Origin: Anaerobaca lacustris
Lineage (GTDB): Bacteria > Planctomycetota > Phycisphaerae > Sedimentisphaerales > Anaerobacaceae
Assembly (NCBI RefSeq): GCF_030012215.1
Contig: NZ_JASCXX010000023.1
Span: 1-64,000 of the forward strand
DNA: 64,000 nucleotides
Reading direction: 5' to 3'
The notes below the pieces were generated by a model. That model was not told where the DNA came from. It worked only from the letters and a program-made list of their open reading frames with translations, and searched no databases. Made by a program: the position numbers and the translations under genes. Of this stretch, positions 45,445 to 53,874 are shown one piece after another (position 1 is the stretch's first letter; each line of letters opens with the position of its first letter).

Positions 45445-45471
45445 GTAGGGCGAGGCATGCCTCGCCCCTAC
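45445..45471. repeat. Palindromic repeat GGCGAGGC/GCCTCGCC between thiG and thiH
   Basis: GGGCGAGGCATGCCTCGCCC flanked by GTA and CTAC. It fills much of the 56-bp gap and contains a possible but unlikely ATG for thiH. Confidence 0.9.
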
Positions 45472-45481
45472 GAATCGCAAG

Positions 45482-46297
45482 CTAATCGCGCAGGAATCCG
45501 GTCAGGGGGCTCGATGCCTGGGCGAGCCGGACGGCGGTGCGCGGTCCGGCGAGGTAGGCCGTGCGTCCGGCCTCGACCGCCAGCTTGAACGCCGTCGCCA
45601 TCGCGAGCGGGTCCTCGGCAGTGGCGATAGCGGTGTTGACCAGGACCGCATCGGCGCCCATCTCCATCGCCTCGGCGGCGTGCGAAGGCAGCCCCAGTCC
45701 GGCGTCCACCACCACCGGCACGTTGCTCTGCTCGATGATGATCTCCAGCGCCGCCCGCGTCTGAATGCCCTGGTTCGATCCGATCGGGCTGCCCAGCGGC
45801 ATGACCGTCGCTGTGCCGCAGTCCTCCAGTCGTTTGGCGAGGACGGGGTCGGCGTTGATATACGGAAGCACCACGAAACCCTCGGCCACCAGCGTCTCGG
45901 CGGCCTTGAGCGTCTCGATGGGGTCGGGCAGCAGATAGTACGGATCGGGCGTCACTTCCAGCTTGACCCACTCGATGCCCGTGGCCGCCCGCGCCAGGCG
46001 CGCCAGGCGGACCGCCTCGTCGCCCGTGCGGGCCCCCGACGTATTGGGCAGAAGCTGATACCGATCGCGGTCGATCGCGGCCAGCGTATCGTCATTCGGA
46101 TTGTCGATGTCCACCCGCCGCAACGCCACCGTCACGATCTCGGCGCCCGAGGCGGCCAGCGCCCGCGCCATCACCTGCGGCGAGGCGAATTTGCCCGTCC
46201 CGACCAGCAGACGCGAAGCGAACGACCGCCCGCCAATCCGTAGGGGCGAGGCATGCCTCGCCCCTACATGCGTCGCCTGTTTCCCGTCCGAGGCCAT
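45482..46297 (-). CDS. thiG: Thiazole synthase ThiG
   Basis: 271 residues. The N-terminal RLLVGTGKF, the Schiff-base lysine region ([11 protein letters not shown]), LPYINADPV and [12 protein letters not shown] are ThiG signatures. It joins dehydroglycine, DXP and ThiS sulfur into the thiazole phosphate. The start overlaps the thiS stop (TGATG). Residues 11-20 ([10 protein letters not shown]) come from a palindromic repeat that has extended the N-terminus compared with the family. Confidence 0.95.
   Translation of the reverse strand: MASDGKQATHVGARHASPLRIGGRSFASRLLVGTGKFASPQVMARALAASGAEIVTVALRRVDIDNPNDDTLAAIDRDRYQLLPNTSGARTGDEAVRLARLARAATGIEWVKLEVTPDPYYLLPDPIETLKAAETLVAEGFVVLPYINADPVLAKRLEDCGTATVMPLGSPIGSNQGIQTRAALEIIIEQSNVPVVVDAGLGLPSHAAEAMEMGADAVLVNTAIATAEDPLAMATAFKLAVEAGRTAYLAGPRTAVRLAQASSPLTGFLRD
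46240..46267. repeat. Palindromic repeat GGCGAGGC/GCCTCGCC inside thiG
   Basis: A perfect 28-bp palindrome, GTAGGGGCGAGGCA and its complement. It is in frame in thiG. Confidence 0.95.
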
Positions 46298-46509
46298 CAG
46301 CCGCCTCCCATGAATTTGATCAGCTCGATGCTCTGTCCATCCCGCAGTTCCGTCGTGCCGAACCGCTCGGGCCCGACGATCGCGCCGTCCACCTCGGCCA
46401 CGACCGTGGCGGGCGCCACGCCCAGCACGTCAAGCAGCTTGGCCAGCGTCCCGGGCATGGCCTCGGCCGCGAACGGCCGGCGGACCCCGTTGACTGTCAG
46501 TGATTTCAT
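46297..46509 (-). CDS. thiS: Sulfur-carrier protein ThiS
   Basis: 70 residues with the ubiquitin-like fold ([13 protein letters not shown]...[15 protein letters not shown]...[13 protein letters not shown]) and the required C-terminal Gly-Gly. ThiS carries the sulfur as a thiocarboxylate to ThiG. It is the first gene of the operon under the TPP riboswitch. AAGG lies five bases before the ATG at 46509. Confidence 0.95.
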   Translation of the reverse strand: MKSLTVNGVRRPFAAEAMPGTLAKLLDVLGVAPATVVAEVDGAIVGPERFGTTELRDGQSIELIKFMGGG

Positions 46510-46525
46510 CGGCCTTACGTCCCAA

Positions 46526-46555
46526 CAAAAAAAGCACCCCACGAGAGGGGTGCTT
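46526..46555 (-). terminator. Riboswitch-controlled terminator before thiS
   Basis: A 9-bp stem AAGCACCCC / GGGGTGCTT with a 6-nt loop, followed by seven T residues on the minus strand, 16 bp upstream of the thiS start. It is the expression platform of the TPP riboswitch. Confidence 0.93.
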
Positions 46556-46561
46556 GGGCAC

Positions 46562-46678
46562 GGCAACAAGCCTCCCTTCGCAGGTGTTACCCTGATCAGG
46601 TTCCAAGGGTCATCGCCGCGAAGCGATTTCTCAGCCTGCCCATCCCGACGTTCATCGGGATGCATCGGCTCCCCTGAC
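46562..46678 (-). ncRNA. TPP riboswitch (THI element)
   Basis: On the minus strand the conserved elements appear in order: GTCAGGGGAGCC, then GGCTGAGA, then GACCCTTGGAACCTGATC, then GTAACACCTGCGAAGGGA. These are the P1/P2, pyrimidine-sensing and pyrophosphate-sensing parts of the THI box. With TPP bound the terminator at 46526-46555 should form and stop transcription of thiSGHF. Confidence 0.97.
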
Positions 46679-46715
46679 TTTGTTCGAAAACGATGGTATG
46701 GTACCATGGCTCGCC

Positions 46716-47117
46716 ATGAAAGACAAGCGATTCGTCATCCAAGAACACCAGACGCCCGAAGGCGTGCACTGGGACCTCATGCTGGAGCAGGACGATGTCC
46801 TGATAACGTTCCGCCTGCCCGCAGGGCGAGCGTCCCCGCTCGCCTTGTCGTGCGAGGACGCACGACCTACCCGCGCTGAGAAGATCTTCGACCACCCGCT
46901 GCGATTCCTCTGGTACGAAGGTCCCGTGCAGAACGGGACGGGCCGGGTCCGCATCGTCGACCGGGGCGCCTGGCGGCTGGACGACCGCCGGGACGAGTGC
47001 CTGACCTTCCACCTGCACGGCCAGGTCCTCCACGGCGCCTTTGCCCTGGTCCGAACCGGCCCGGGCGAATGGCGCTTCGAGTGCTGCGGCCGCAATGGCC
47101 GTAGGGGCGAATCATGA
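46716..47117 (+). CDS. LigD 3'-phosphoesterase-domain protein
   Basis: 133 residues. RFVIQEHQTPEGVHWDLMLE matches the start of the LigD phosphoesterase domain (VxEHxAxxxHYDLRLE), including the catalytic His and Asp. RIVDRGAW and LHGAFALVRTG match the rest. In LigD this domain trims 3' ends in break repair; here it stands alone and no Ku or ligase gene is nearby. A palindromic repeat inserts residues 36-52 (AGRASPLALSCEDARPT) and another forms the last codons and stop. No good ribosome site precedes the ATG. Confidence 0.72.
   Translation: MKDKRFVIQEHQTPEGVHWDLMLEQDDVLITFRLPAGRASPLALSCEDARPTRAEKIFDHPLRFLWYEGPVQNGTGRVRIVDRGAWRLDDRRDECLTFHLHGQVLHGAFALVRTGPGEWRFECCGRNGRRGES
46824..46870. repeat. 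48-bp two-part palindromic repeat inside LigD-like gene
   Basis: The inverse of 40885-40932 with two or three base differences, and in frame in a different gene. Confidence 0.9.
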
Positions 47118-47126
47118 TTCGCCCCC
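47101..47126. repeat. Palindromic repeat GGCGAAT/ATTCGCC
   Basis: GGGGCGAATCATGATTCGCC plus CCC. It supplies the last codons and the TGA stop of the LigD-like gene. Confidence 0.9.
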
Positions 47127-47170
47127 AGCAGCGGTAGGGGGTGCCCCGCACACCGATCCAAAGGGCAAAT

Positions 47171-47191
47171 GGTGGGCATGGCCCACCCTAC
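47171..47191. repeat. Palindromic repeat GGTGGGC/GCCCACC at the gspD end
   Basis: GGTGGGC-ATG-GCCCACC with CTAC beyond. Read on the minus strand it begins GTAG, whose TAG is the gspD stop codon. Confidence 0.85.
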
Positions 47192-49932
47192 GGCTCGTTT
47201 CGCCTGGCAGGGTCTTCTTCCATGGCCTCGATGTGTTCGCGGAACAGGTCGGCCGATCTGCGGTCGCTCTGGAAATTCGTGCGGGCCCGCACGGCATCGG
47301 AGATCGGCGACAACGCCAGGGCGTCCGGCGCGACGTGCGGGGTCAGGAAGATCAGCAGCTCGGTCTTGGCCTTGGTCTTCTCGGTCCGCTTGAACAGGTG
47401 TCCGGCGATCGGGATGTCGCCCAGCAGCGGGACCTTCTTGATCGTGTCACGGATCTCGTCCTGGATGAGCCCGCCGATGACGATGGTCTGGCCGTCGCGC
47501 ACGGCGACCTTGGTCTCGCTCGACCGCGTCGCGAAGACCGGGAGATTCAGCTTTTCGGAGATCTGGATCGTCTCACCCGTGGTGGACGAAATCTCCGGAC
47601 GCACCGTCATGTTGACGAGCCCTTCGGGGTTGATCGAGGGCGTCACCACCAGGATGATGCCGATGTCCCGGTACTCGGTGGTCGTCTGCGTTCCCACGTT
47701 GCTGGTGGTCTCGCCCGTGGCGAACGGGACCTGGGAGCCGACCGTGATCGTGGCGGCCTGGTTGTTGCTGGTCAGGATGTACGGTCGCGACAGGATGTTC
47801 AGCTTGCCGGCCTCCTGCAGGGCATGGAGCGTGATGTCCAGATCGCCGGTGATGCTGTTGACGAACAAGCCCTGACTGGGCTCGCCGAAGAGCGTGCTGG
47901 TCCGGGTGCTGTCCCCGTTGCTGCGCAGGTTCAGCATGGAGAACTCCGTACCGATGTCCAGCTTGTCGCTGTAGGTGATCTCGGCGAACAGGACCTTGAT
48001 CAGCACCTGTCCGACGGGCTTGTCGAGTTCCTCGATGATCGGGCGGACTCTCTCGTAGTTCTTCGTCGAGGTCAGAATGAGCAGCGAATTGGTCTCCGTC
48101 TCGGCCTCGAAGTAGGTCTCTTCGGACAGATCGTTGGTGCTACTGCTGTTGGTGCTCGTTGTTGTGCCGGTGGCCTGGGGCGCCGCCTGCTGCCGCCCGG
48201 CACCCTGGAACTGCTGACCGGTCCCTGTGGTGGCCTGGTTCAAGGCCTGGATCTCGGCGAAGAGGCTGTTCAGAACGTCTTTCAGGTTCGTGGCGTTGGC
48301 GTTCTTGAGCGCGTAGACGAAGATCCGTCGTTCCTGCTTGGGGTCCTGGTCCAACTCTTTGATGATCTGGCTGACGATCTCCAGTGTCGTCGGCGGCCCG
48401 CTGACGACTACGGCGTTGGTGCGCGAGTCGGCGGCCGCGACCACGGATACATCGGAAGGGCTGCCGCCTTGGGTGGTCTGCTGCTGGGCGCCGGGGAATC
48501 CGCCCCTCTGGAACTGGACCTGCTGGGCCTGTTGGGTGCGGGTTGTCGTCCTTCGTGCCGCCGTGCCGGTGTCGCCGAACACGTCGTTGATCAGGTCGGC
48601 CGTATCGCGCGCGTCGGCATATTCCAGGTGGAACACCTTCACATCCGCGACGTTGGGCACCTGGGCGTCGAGACTCTTGACCACCTCGGCCACCACTTCA
48701 AGGATGGCGTCCGGACCGGTCACCACGACGGTGTTGGTCTGGCTGTCGGCGGCGGCGACGACCTGCGAGGTGCCGCTTCCGCTGTCCTGCTGCGTCTCCG
48801 GCATGCCGCCGCGACCCCCCGGGCCCCGGAACATCATGGGGCCACCTTGTCCGGTCTGCGTCGTACTCTGACCGTCTCCGAACAGTTTGTTGATGACGTC
48901 GGCGGTGTTCATGGCATCGGCGTAGCGAAGCTGAAAGACCTTGATGCCGGCGACCTTGGCCGTCCGATCGTCCAGGGCCGCGATCATGCCGCTGACGATC
49001 TCCAGGGCGTCGGCGGGCCCGCGCACCACTACGGCGTTGGTCCGATCGTCGGCGGCGGCGACGACCTGCACGTTCACCGTCGCGCCGGCGGTCTGTCCGT
49101 CGCCGTCCCGCTCTCCCCCTCGTCCGCCGAACCCGCCTCGACCGCCCGGACCGCCTCGCATCTGCATCATCATCTCGATGGGGTTGCGGGCGCCCGTCCG
49201 GGTGCCGGTGGTGGCGTTCTGCTGCTGAAAGATCGTGTTGATCAGGGTCGCCGTGCTGGTCGCATCGGCATTGACCAGACGGAAGACCCGGATCTCCGCG
49301 ACGTTCGACATGTGGGTGTCCAGCGCCTGGATGATCTCCATCAGACGTCGGATGTTGGCGGCGGTGTCGGTGATGATCAGCGCGTTGCCGTCCTCGTTGG
49401 CCTCAATGCTGGCGTAGGCAGGGACGAGGACCGAGAGGTTTTGTCTCAGCGCCGCCGCGGTGACGTGACTGACGGGCACAACGTACGTGATGATGTCGTC
49501 GCTGGGTACCACAGCCTTCGGGTCGCGTCCGGTCCGCACCGGAATGGTCTCCTGCTTGGCATTGGCGAGCGTGACCACCTTGAGGGTCCTGCCGACCAGC
49601 ACCGTGGTCAGACCTCGCTCTTTCAGGATCGAGTTGATCAAGGACACGGCGTGGTCCAGCGAGATCGGCTGGCGGCTGATCACCGTCATGCGACCGTCGG
49701 AAATCGGTGCATCCGAAATCACCGTCAGCCCGGCCTTCTCCGACAGGTATTCCAGGACGGCCTGGAGAGGCGTGTCCTGGAAGTTGAGCTTGAGCTTCAC
49801 GTCGCCGTTGCCTTCGACGACTTCGACCGGTTCGGTCGCACCGGATGCCGGCTGCGCCCCACTATGACTGGGAGTCAAAAGGACAGCGCCGGCCAGCATC
49901 GCGCCAACGAGAATTGTCTTTAGAATCTGCAT
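47188..49932 (-). CDS. gspD: Type II secretion secretin GspD with five N1-type modules
   Basis: 914 residues with a signal peptide. After an N0 domain (about 45-115) there are five N1-type repeats, each opening with a similar phrase (YVVPVSHVTAAALRQNL, VFRLVNADATSTATLIN, VFQLRYADAMNTADVIN, VFHLEYADARDTADLIN, VYALKNANATNLKDVLN). The usual GspD has three. The middle repeats carry Gly/Gln-rich inserts. The C-terminal secretin core (VLIKVLFAEITYSDKLD...RSSETKVAVRDGQTIVIGGL) forms the outer-membrane pore. It is the last gene of the T2SS operon. GGAG lies 9 nt before the ATG. The stop comes from a palindromic repeat. Confidence 0.95.
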   Translation of the reverse strand: MQILKTILVGAMLAGAVLLTPSHSGAQPASGATEPVEVVEGNGDVKLKLNFQDTPLQAVLEYLSEKAGLTVISDAPISDGRMTVISRQPISLDHAVSLINSILKERGLTTVLVGRTLKVVTLANAKQETIPVRTGRDPKAVVPSDDIITYVVPVSHVTAAALRQNLSVLVPAYASIEANEDGNALIITDTAANIRRLMEIIQALDTHMSNVAEIRVFRLVNADATSTATLINTIFQQQNATTGTRTGARNPIEMMMQMRGGPGGRGGFGGRGGERDGDGQTAGATVNVQVVAAADDRTNAVVVRGPADALEIVSGMIAALDDRTAKVAGIKVFQLRYADAMNTADVINKLFGDGQSTTQTGQGGPMMFRGPGGRGGMPETQQDSGSGTSQVVAAADSQTNTVVVTGPDAILEVVAEVVKSLDAQVPNVADVKVFHLEYADARDTADLINDVFGDTGTAARRTTTRTQQAQQVQFQRGGFPGAQQQTTQGGSPSDVSVVAAADSRTNAVVVSGPPTTLEIVSQIIKELDQDPKQERRIFVYALKNANATNLKDVLNSLFAEIQALNQATTGTGQQFQGAGRQQAAPQATGTTTSTNSSSTNDLSEETYFEAETETNSLLILTSTKNYERVRPIIEELDKPVGQVLIKVLFAEITYSDKLDIGTEFSMLNLRSNGDSTRTSTLFGEPSQGLFVNSITGDLDITLHALQEAGKLNILSRPYILTSNNQAATITVGSQVPFATGETTSNVGTQTTTEYRDIGIILVVTPSINPEGLVNMTVRPEISSTTGETIQISEKLNLPVFATRSSETKVAVRDGQTIVIGGLIQDEIRDTIKKVPLLGDIPIAGHLFKRTEKTKAKTELLIFLTPHVAPDALALSPISDAVRARTNFQSDRRSADLFREHIEAMEEDPARRNEP

Positions 49933-49986
49933 TGCTATGGTCTCCTTCGAGTTCGGATGCGTTCCGACACGTCGTTCATCGGCGTC

Positions 49987-50571
49987 TTATCGGCCAAGTT
50001 CCTGCTTTCGTCGCTCCAGAAGCTGCCGGAGGATGTCCGCTTCATTCCCGGTCGGCGGCGCCGGCACGGTCTGCGGGGCGGACGTCGATGTGGGGGTCCA
50101 CTCCAGCAGTTCCGTCATCGTCACGGCGCCGCGGCCGCCCAGGAGGTCCTGCCCGATGACCACGGAGATCGTGCGGTCTTCAAGTCGATACACGATGGAA
50201 TCGAGGTCGAGCGATTCGATCGACCCCCGTGCGACGGCGTCGCCCTGACGCAGTTTGAGTGTTTCACCACTTCGCGTGTCTTCCACGAACGCAACAAACG
50301 TGCCGTTTTCCTGGGCGATCCCTCGGAGCCGGTGATAGGATTCGGGGTCAGGGATCGTGACGACGCGTTCTTCTGTCCTGCGCTGCCGGCGCTCGGCGGC
50401 GCCGCGCTGCCGAGAGAACATGTTGCGATCGACGATGACCTTGTATGCGGACCACACGTCGGGTTTCTGCTCCGATTCGGCGGCGCGCCCCACGGCAGGC
50501 CACAGGACGGCGAGCCAGAGGGCACCAATCGCCACGGCACAAGCGATGAGTCTGTTAGATGTCGTATCCAT
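49987..50571 (-). CDS. GspC-like T2SS inner-membrane protein
   Basis: 194 residues. An N-terminal membrane helix (about 8-28) is followed by a periplasmic segment (VIVDRNMFSRQRG, YHRLRGIAQENGTFVAFVEDTRSGETLKL) resembling the homology region of GspC, and a Gln/Arg-rich tail. The PDZ domain of proteobacterial GspC is missing. Position between the gspM-like gene and gspD supports the call. The start overlaps the upstream gene by 17 bp. Confidence 0.65.
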   Translation of the reverse strand: MDTTSNRLIACAVAIGALWLAVLWPAVGRAAESEQKPDVWSAYKVIVDRNMFSRQRGAAERRQRRTEERVVTIPDPESYHRLRGIAQENGTFVAFVEDTRSGETLKLRQGDAVARGSIESLDLDSIVYRLEDRTISVVIGQDLLGGRGAVTMTELLEWTPTSTSAPQTVPAPPTGNEADILRQLLERRKQELGR

Positions 50572-51130
50572 AATCGACCTCCGGTTGCTTCGCGTCGGAC
50601 GATCTTTCCGGCGTACCCAGATAGAGCGCCGACAGATGAAGCTGCAATGACATGGTGCCTTCGGATTCACTGCCCGAGCCCAGTTGAATGTCCCTGACCT
50701 TGACGGGCAGGGCGGCGGTCTCGATCTGCCAGAGGAACCGCGAGACCGATTCGAGCGTTCCCTTCCCGGCCACGGTGAAGATCATCTCCTGCAATCCCTT
50801 GTCGCTGGCGATGCGATCCGGCTTGATCGAGCTGAGCGCCAGACCGGCGTTGCCCGACCATTCCCGAAGGGCGGTGAGCACCTTGCTCTCGGCCTCCGCA
50901 TCGCTTCGCAGACCGTCGGAGACCAGGGCTCTCCATTTCCGCTGCATCGCGCCGTGGTTGGCCAGCAGGAACTGCGCCTCTTCGAGCTCGTCCTGGAGCT
51001 GCTGACGTTGTGTTTCCATCTCATCAAGCCTGGCCAGCACCGGATCGACGACGAACTCGCTGATGATCAGAAGTCCGACGCAGACCAGTGTGACGGCGAA
51101 GATGATCCGCTCTCGTTTCGAAAGAACCAT
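50555..51130 (-). CDS. GspM/PilO-like protein
   Basis: 191 residues. One N-terminal helix (RIIFAVTLVCVGLLIISEFVV), then a coiled coil (DEMETQRQQLQDELEEAQFL), then a ferredoxin-like domain (GTLESVSRFLWQIETAALPVKVRDIQL) form the GspM/PilO plan. It is expected to brace the inner-membrane platform with GspL. It starts 1 bp after the preceding pilM-like gene. Confidence 0.78.
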   Translation of the reverse strand: MVLSKRERIIFAVTLVCVGLLIISEFVVDPVLARLDEMETQRQQLQDELEEAQFLLANHGAMQRKWRALVSDGLRSDAEAESKVLTALREWSGNAGLALSSIKPDRIASDKGLQEMIFTVAGKGTLESVSRFLWQIETAALPVKVRDIQLGSGSESEGTMSLQLHLSALYLGTPERSSDAKQPEVDYGYDI

Positions 51131-51131
51131 A

Positions 51132-52556
51132 TTATTTCACGCCTTGGAATTTGAACGTTACGGCAAATGTTTTTTCCTGGGCGCTTCCTCCGGCGTCCCG
51201 CAAGTACATCATCATCACATCGGAGAACGCCGCGTTGCCCTTGATATTGTTAAGCACCTCGTAAAAGCTCTGCTCGTCCACGGCCCGGCCGACCAGTGAG
51301 CCTTCAGCCGTCTCGCTCAGGGCCAGGCTCGTGGCCCAGACGCGAGGGGATTCGGGAAATGCCAGCGTCAATTGAAGCAGGCATTCGAGGAATCGCGGGT
51401 CCCGGCTGGTCCAACTGCCTGCATAGGTGAGGCGGTCTCTCACGTCCCGCGCGACCGCGACGTCGTCGGCGATCAGCTCCAACTGTTCGTTGTACGAGGC
51501 GATGTCCGCCCGCTTGCTCTGCCACTCGGCAATGACGGCGCCGACCGCTCCGAGAAGGATGACGCCGGCGATGATTCCCCAGGTGACCACGCGTTTTCGC
51601 GGCGACGTCTTCTTGCGCCCGATGCGCGGGTTGAGGAAGTCGACGGCCGGTTTTTCGGTCGCGGTGGCCGCCATCGCGACGGCGGCCGCGGCGATGGCCG
51701 CCGAAGATTCGTCTCGTTCGGTCGAAAGCAGTCCGGCCGCGACCAGAGTCGCGTTGCCGTCCGTGACCGTCACCCGAGGACCAAGCTGTGTGCGGAGATG
51801 GTCGATGACCCCGTCGGACAGATGGGAATCGTCGTATACGGTCACTTCGTACGGTGCGGCCTGATCCTGTGGCGCTGAGATCATCATCAGTTGCTGAATC
51901 GCCGACGTCAGCCGTTTGGCCTGGTCACTCGGTTCGCCGTTCGTCGCCGGCATCGCCACGTGCTTGATCGACCTCGGAGCGCCGTCCACCTGGCTCCAGA
52001 ACTCGCAGTAGGTCGGGCGGGTGTAGACTCCGTACCGTTGTTCCATCGCATCGGACGACGCAACGCTTCCGAAGGCCAGCGCCGAGACCGTGACGGACTG
52101 CACGTGCAGGCCGGCCGATGCGGCCAGATCCTTGATCTGATCGACCATCTGGCGTCGAGCGGCCAGCAGCATGACCTTGCTGCTCTGGGATGTGCTCGTG
52201 CGACCGCAGTAATCGAAGATCAATTCGCCGGCGTTGAGCGAGAACGTCCGCTCGGCCTCGATCCCCAGCAGACCGGCCATGGCGTCGGCGCCGGCCGGCG
52301 GCGCCGTGATCTCTTTGGCCACCACCCACTTCGTCGGGATTCCGACGGCGGCGTTCTTCAGCGAGAAGTGGTTCGCCCGGAGGAACTGCCGGAGCGTCTG
52401 TCCCAGCGCCTTGCCGTTGTGGGCGCCGAGCTTTTCCTCGAAGACGCACTGGCCGACGCGCCGCACTTCCGGACGTCCTGAGCGAACACCGATTTCGGCT
52501 ACGCCGACCCCGAACTCGTCGACGGCAAGTCCCAGTATGGTCCGAGTTCCTAACAT
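51132..52556 (-). CDS. PilM/GspL-like protein with PilN-like C-terminus
   Basis: 474 residues. The first about 290 are an actin-like fold (ILGLAVDEFGVGVAEI, then KNAAVGIPTKWVVAKEI) as in PilM or the cytoplasmic part of GspL. A membrane helix at about 325-345 (VVTWGIIAGVILLGAVGAVI) is followed by a PilN/GspL-like periplasmic part. This gives one protein doing the work of PilM plus PilN, the usual GspL arrangement. It would link GspE to the platform. Confidence 0.8.
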   Translation of the reverse strand: MLGTRTILGLAVDEFGVGVAEIGVRSGRPEVRRVGQCVFEEKLGAHNGKALGQTLRQFLRANHFSLKNAAVGIPTKWVVAKEITAPPAGADAMAGLLGIEAERTFSLNAGELIFDYCGRTSTSQSSKVMLLAARRQMVDQIKDLAASAGLHVQSVTVSALAFGSVASSDAMEQRYGVYTRPTYCEFWSQVDGAPRSIKHVAMPATNGEPSDQAKRLTSAIQQLMMISAPQDQAAPYEVTVYDDSHLSDGVIDHLRTQLGPRVTVTDGNATLVAAGLLSTERDESSAAIAAAAVAMAATATEKPAVDFLNPRIGRKKTSPRKRVVTWGIIAGVILLGAVGAVIAEWQSKRADIASYNEQLELIADDVAVARDVRDRLTYAGSWTSRDPRFLECLLQLTLAFPESPRVWATSLALSETAEGSLVGRAVDEQSFYEVLNNIKGNAAFSDVMMMYLRDAGGSAQEKTFAVTFKFQGVK

Positions 52557-52569
52557 GATCCTCGTCCAA

Positions 52570-53874
52570 TCATCTCATACCAACCCTAGCTTCAGTGATG
52601 GGGCGGCCCTTCCGCAGGGTCGCCACGATATCTTCTTCCAGGGGCCAGCCGAACCGGGTCAGTGACTTCCAGTACACGACCGCCGGCTGCCCTGCCTGTG
52701 TGTCGAAAACCGCTTTGTAGCGTTTGTACGCGCGTCCGTTGCCCGACAGACAAATGATGTCGGCCGAGTATTGGGACGAGCGGACCGTGATGTGCGGGCC
52801 GATGGCCGTGGCCTTCTCGCGGTCGAGGACCTTCGCCACCCAAGCCACGGAGTCGAGACTGTTGTTCGATTGCCGATACGACACCAACGCCTCGACGTCC
52901 GCTTCCTCCAGCTCCGGCAGGCACAGCAGGACCTCCTTCGGGGCTGTATTGACGTTGACCAGCCCGGGCAGCGTTTCATCGTCGCTGACGGTCAGTTGGT
53001 CCGCGATCTGCTCGAACTCCTCGATCGTCAGGCGCGCCCCGAAGTAGAAGTCCATCACGCTGGCGTACGACGGACTGATAGGGATGTTGTTCAGGATCTC
53101 GAACACCCGCTCCTCTTTGGCCACTTCCTGCAACGCGCTCTGCAGCGTCGCACGAGCGTTGGCGTCGCTCAGGTTGATGCGTTCATTGCCCTCGCTGTCG
53201 GTGTTGGCTTCGACGCTATAGACGGTGATGTAATCGTAGAAGCCTCCTGTAAGCCGTCCATCGCGATTGGTGTCTTCTCCGTAGAGCAGCTCTTCCGAGG
53301 CCCCTTTGACCAGGAGGATCTCGTCGACGGTCTCGAAGGGCGCATTCTTGCAGTTGTACGGTTCCGGCAGCAGGAGATAGTACTCGTCTTCGGCCCCGCC
53401 GGTCGTCACGTCGCCGTCCTCGTCGCGCCAGTCGATGACCGAGGCGGCCAGTTCCGACGACATGCCCGGCAGCTTCAACAGCATCTCCAGCGAGGCGGAG
53501 TTGAGGTTGATCTTGCCGGCCTCATCGGTCAGACCGAACTCGAACTCCTGATTGCTCTTCAGAGTGGGGCGCAACACCCAGAAGTACCCTTGCCCGACTT
53601 GCAGCGCCTCCCACGGCGCGTTCTCGTTCAGGGCATCGGAATCCGTCGCGTTGGCGACGAGCTGCGCGATGATGTACTGACAGGCCCCGGACGCGATCCA
53701 CTCCGCTTCGAGCGAGGCCACCTGATTTGCCGAGACGATGGCCGCCACCCGCATCGACCGGGCGAAGACCAGCGCCAGTCCGGCCAGGACCAGGACCACC
53801 CAGATCGTCACGATCAGGATCGTCCCATCGGCTCGGTGAGAACCAACGAATTGTCTGTGCATCGTCGTTCTCAT
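52570..53874 (-). CDS. gspK: T2SS minor pseudopilin GspK
   Basis: 434 residues. The N-terminus has a pseudopilin-like helix (ADGTILIVTIWVVLVLAGLALVFA), and the body contains two helix-hairpin-helix-like SAM regions (INLNSASLEMLLKLPGMSSEL and VNVNTAPKEVLLCLPELEEAD) typical of GspK. It caps the pseudopilus tip. The ATG overlaps the gspJ stop (ATGA). It is longer than most GspK proteins by about 100 residues. Confidence 0.9.
   Translation of the reverse strand: MRTTMHRQFVGSHRADGTILIVTIWVVLVLAGLALVFARSMRVAAIVSANQVASLEAEWIASGACQYIIAQLVANATDSDALNENAPWEALQVGQGYFWVLRPTLKSNQEFEFGLTDEAGKINLNSASLEMLLKLPGMSSELAASVIDWRDEDGDVTTGGAEDEYYLLLPEPYNCKNAPFETVDEILLVKGASEELLYGEDTNRDGRLTGGFYDYITVYSVEANTDSEGNERINLSDANARATLQSALQEVAKEERVFEILNNIPISPSYASVMDFYFGARLTIEEFEQIADQLTVSDDETLPGLVNVNTAPKEVLLCLPELEEADVEALVSYRQSNNSLDSVAWVAKVLDREKATAIGPHITVRSSQYSADIICLSGNGRAYKRYKAVFDTQAGQPAVVYWKSLTRFGWPLEEDIVATLRKGRPITEARVGMR

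Noticed and set aside
46510-46707. N-terminal extension of thiS through the riboswitch
   Set aside because: The open frame above 46509 runs through the TPP riboswitch and terminator, so it cannot be coding; thiS starts at 46509.
47041-49923. Very long plus-strand frame (960 codons) opposite gspD
   Set aside because: It is antisense to a clear secretin. In GC-rich DNA the opposite strand of a long gene often stays open, and the translation has no recognisable domain.
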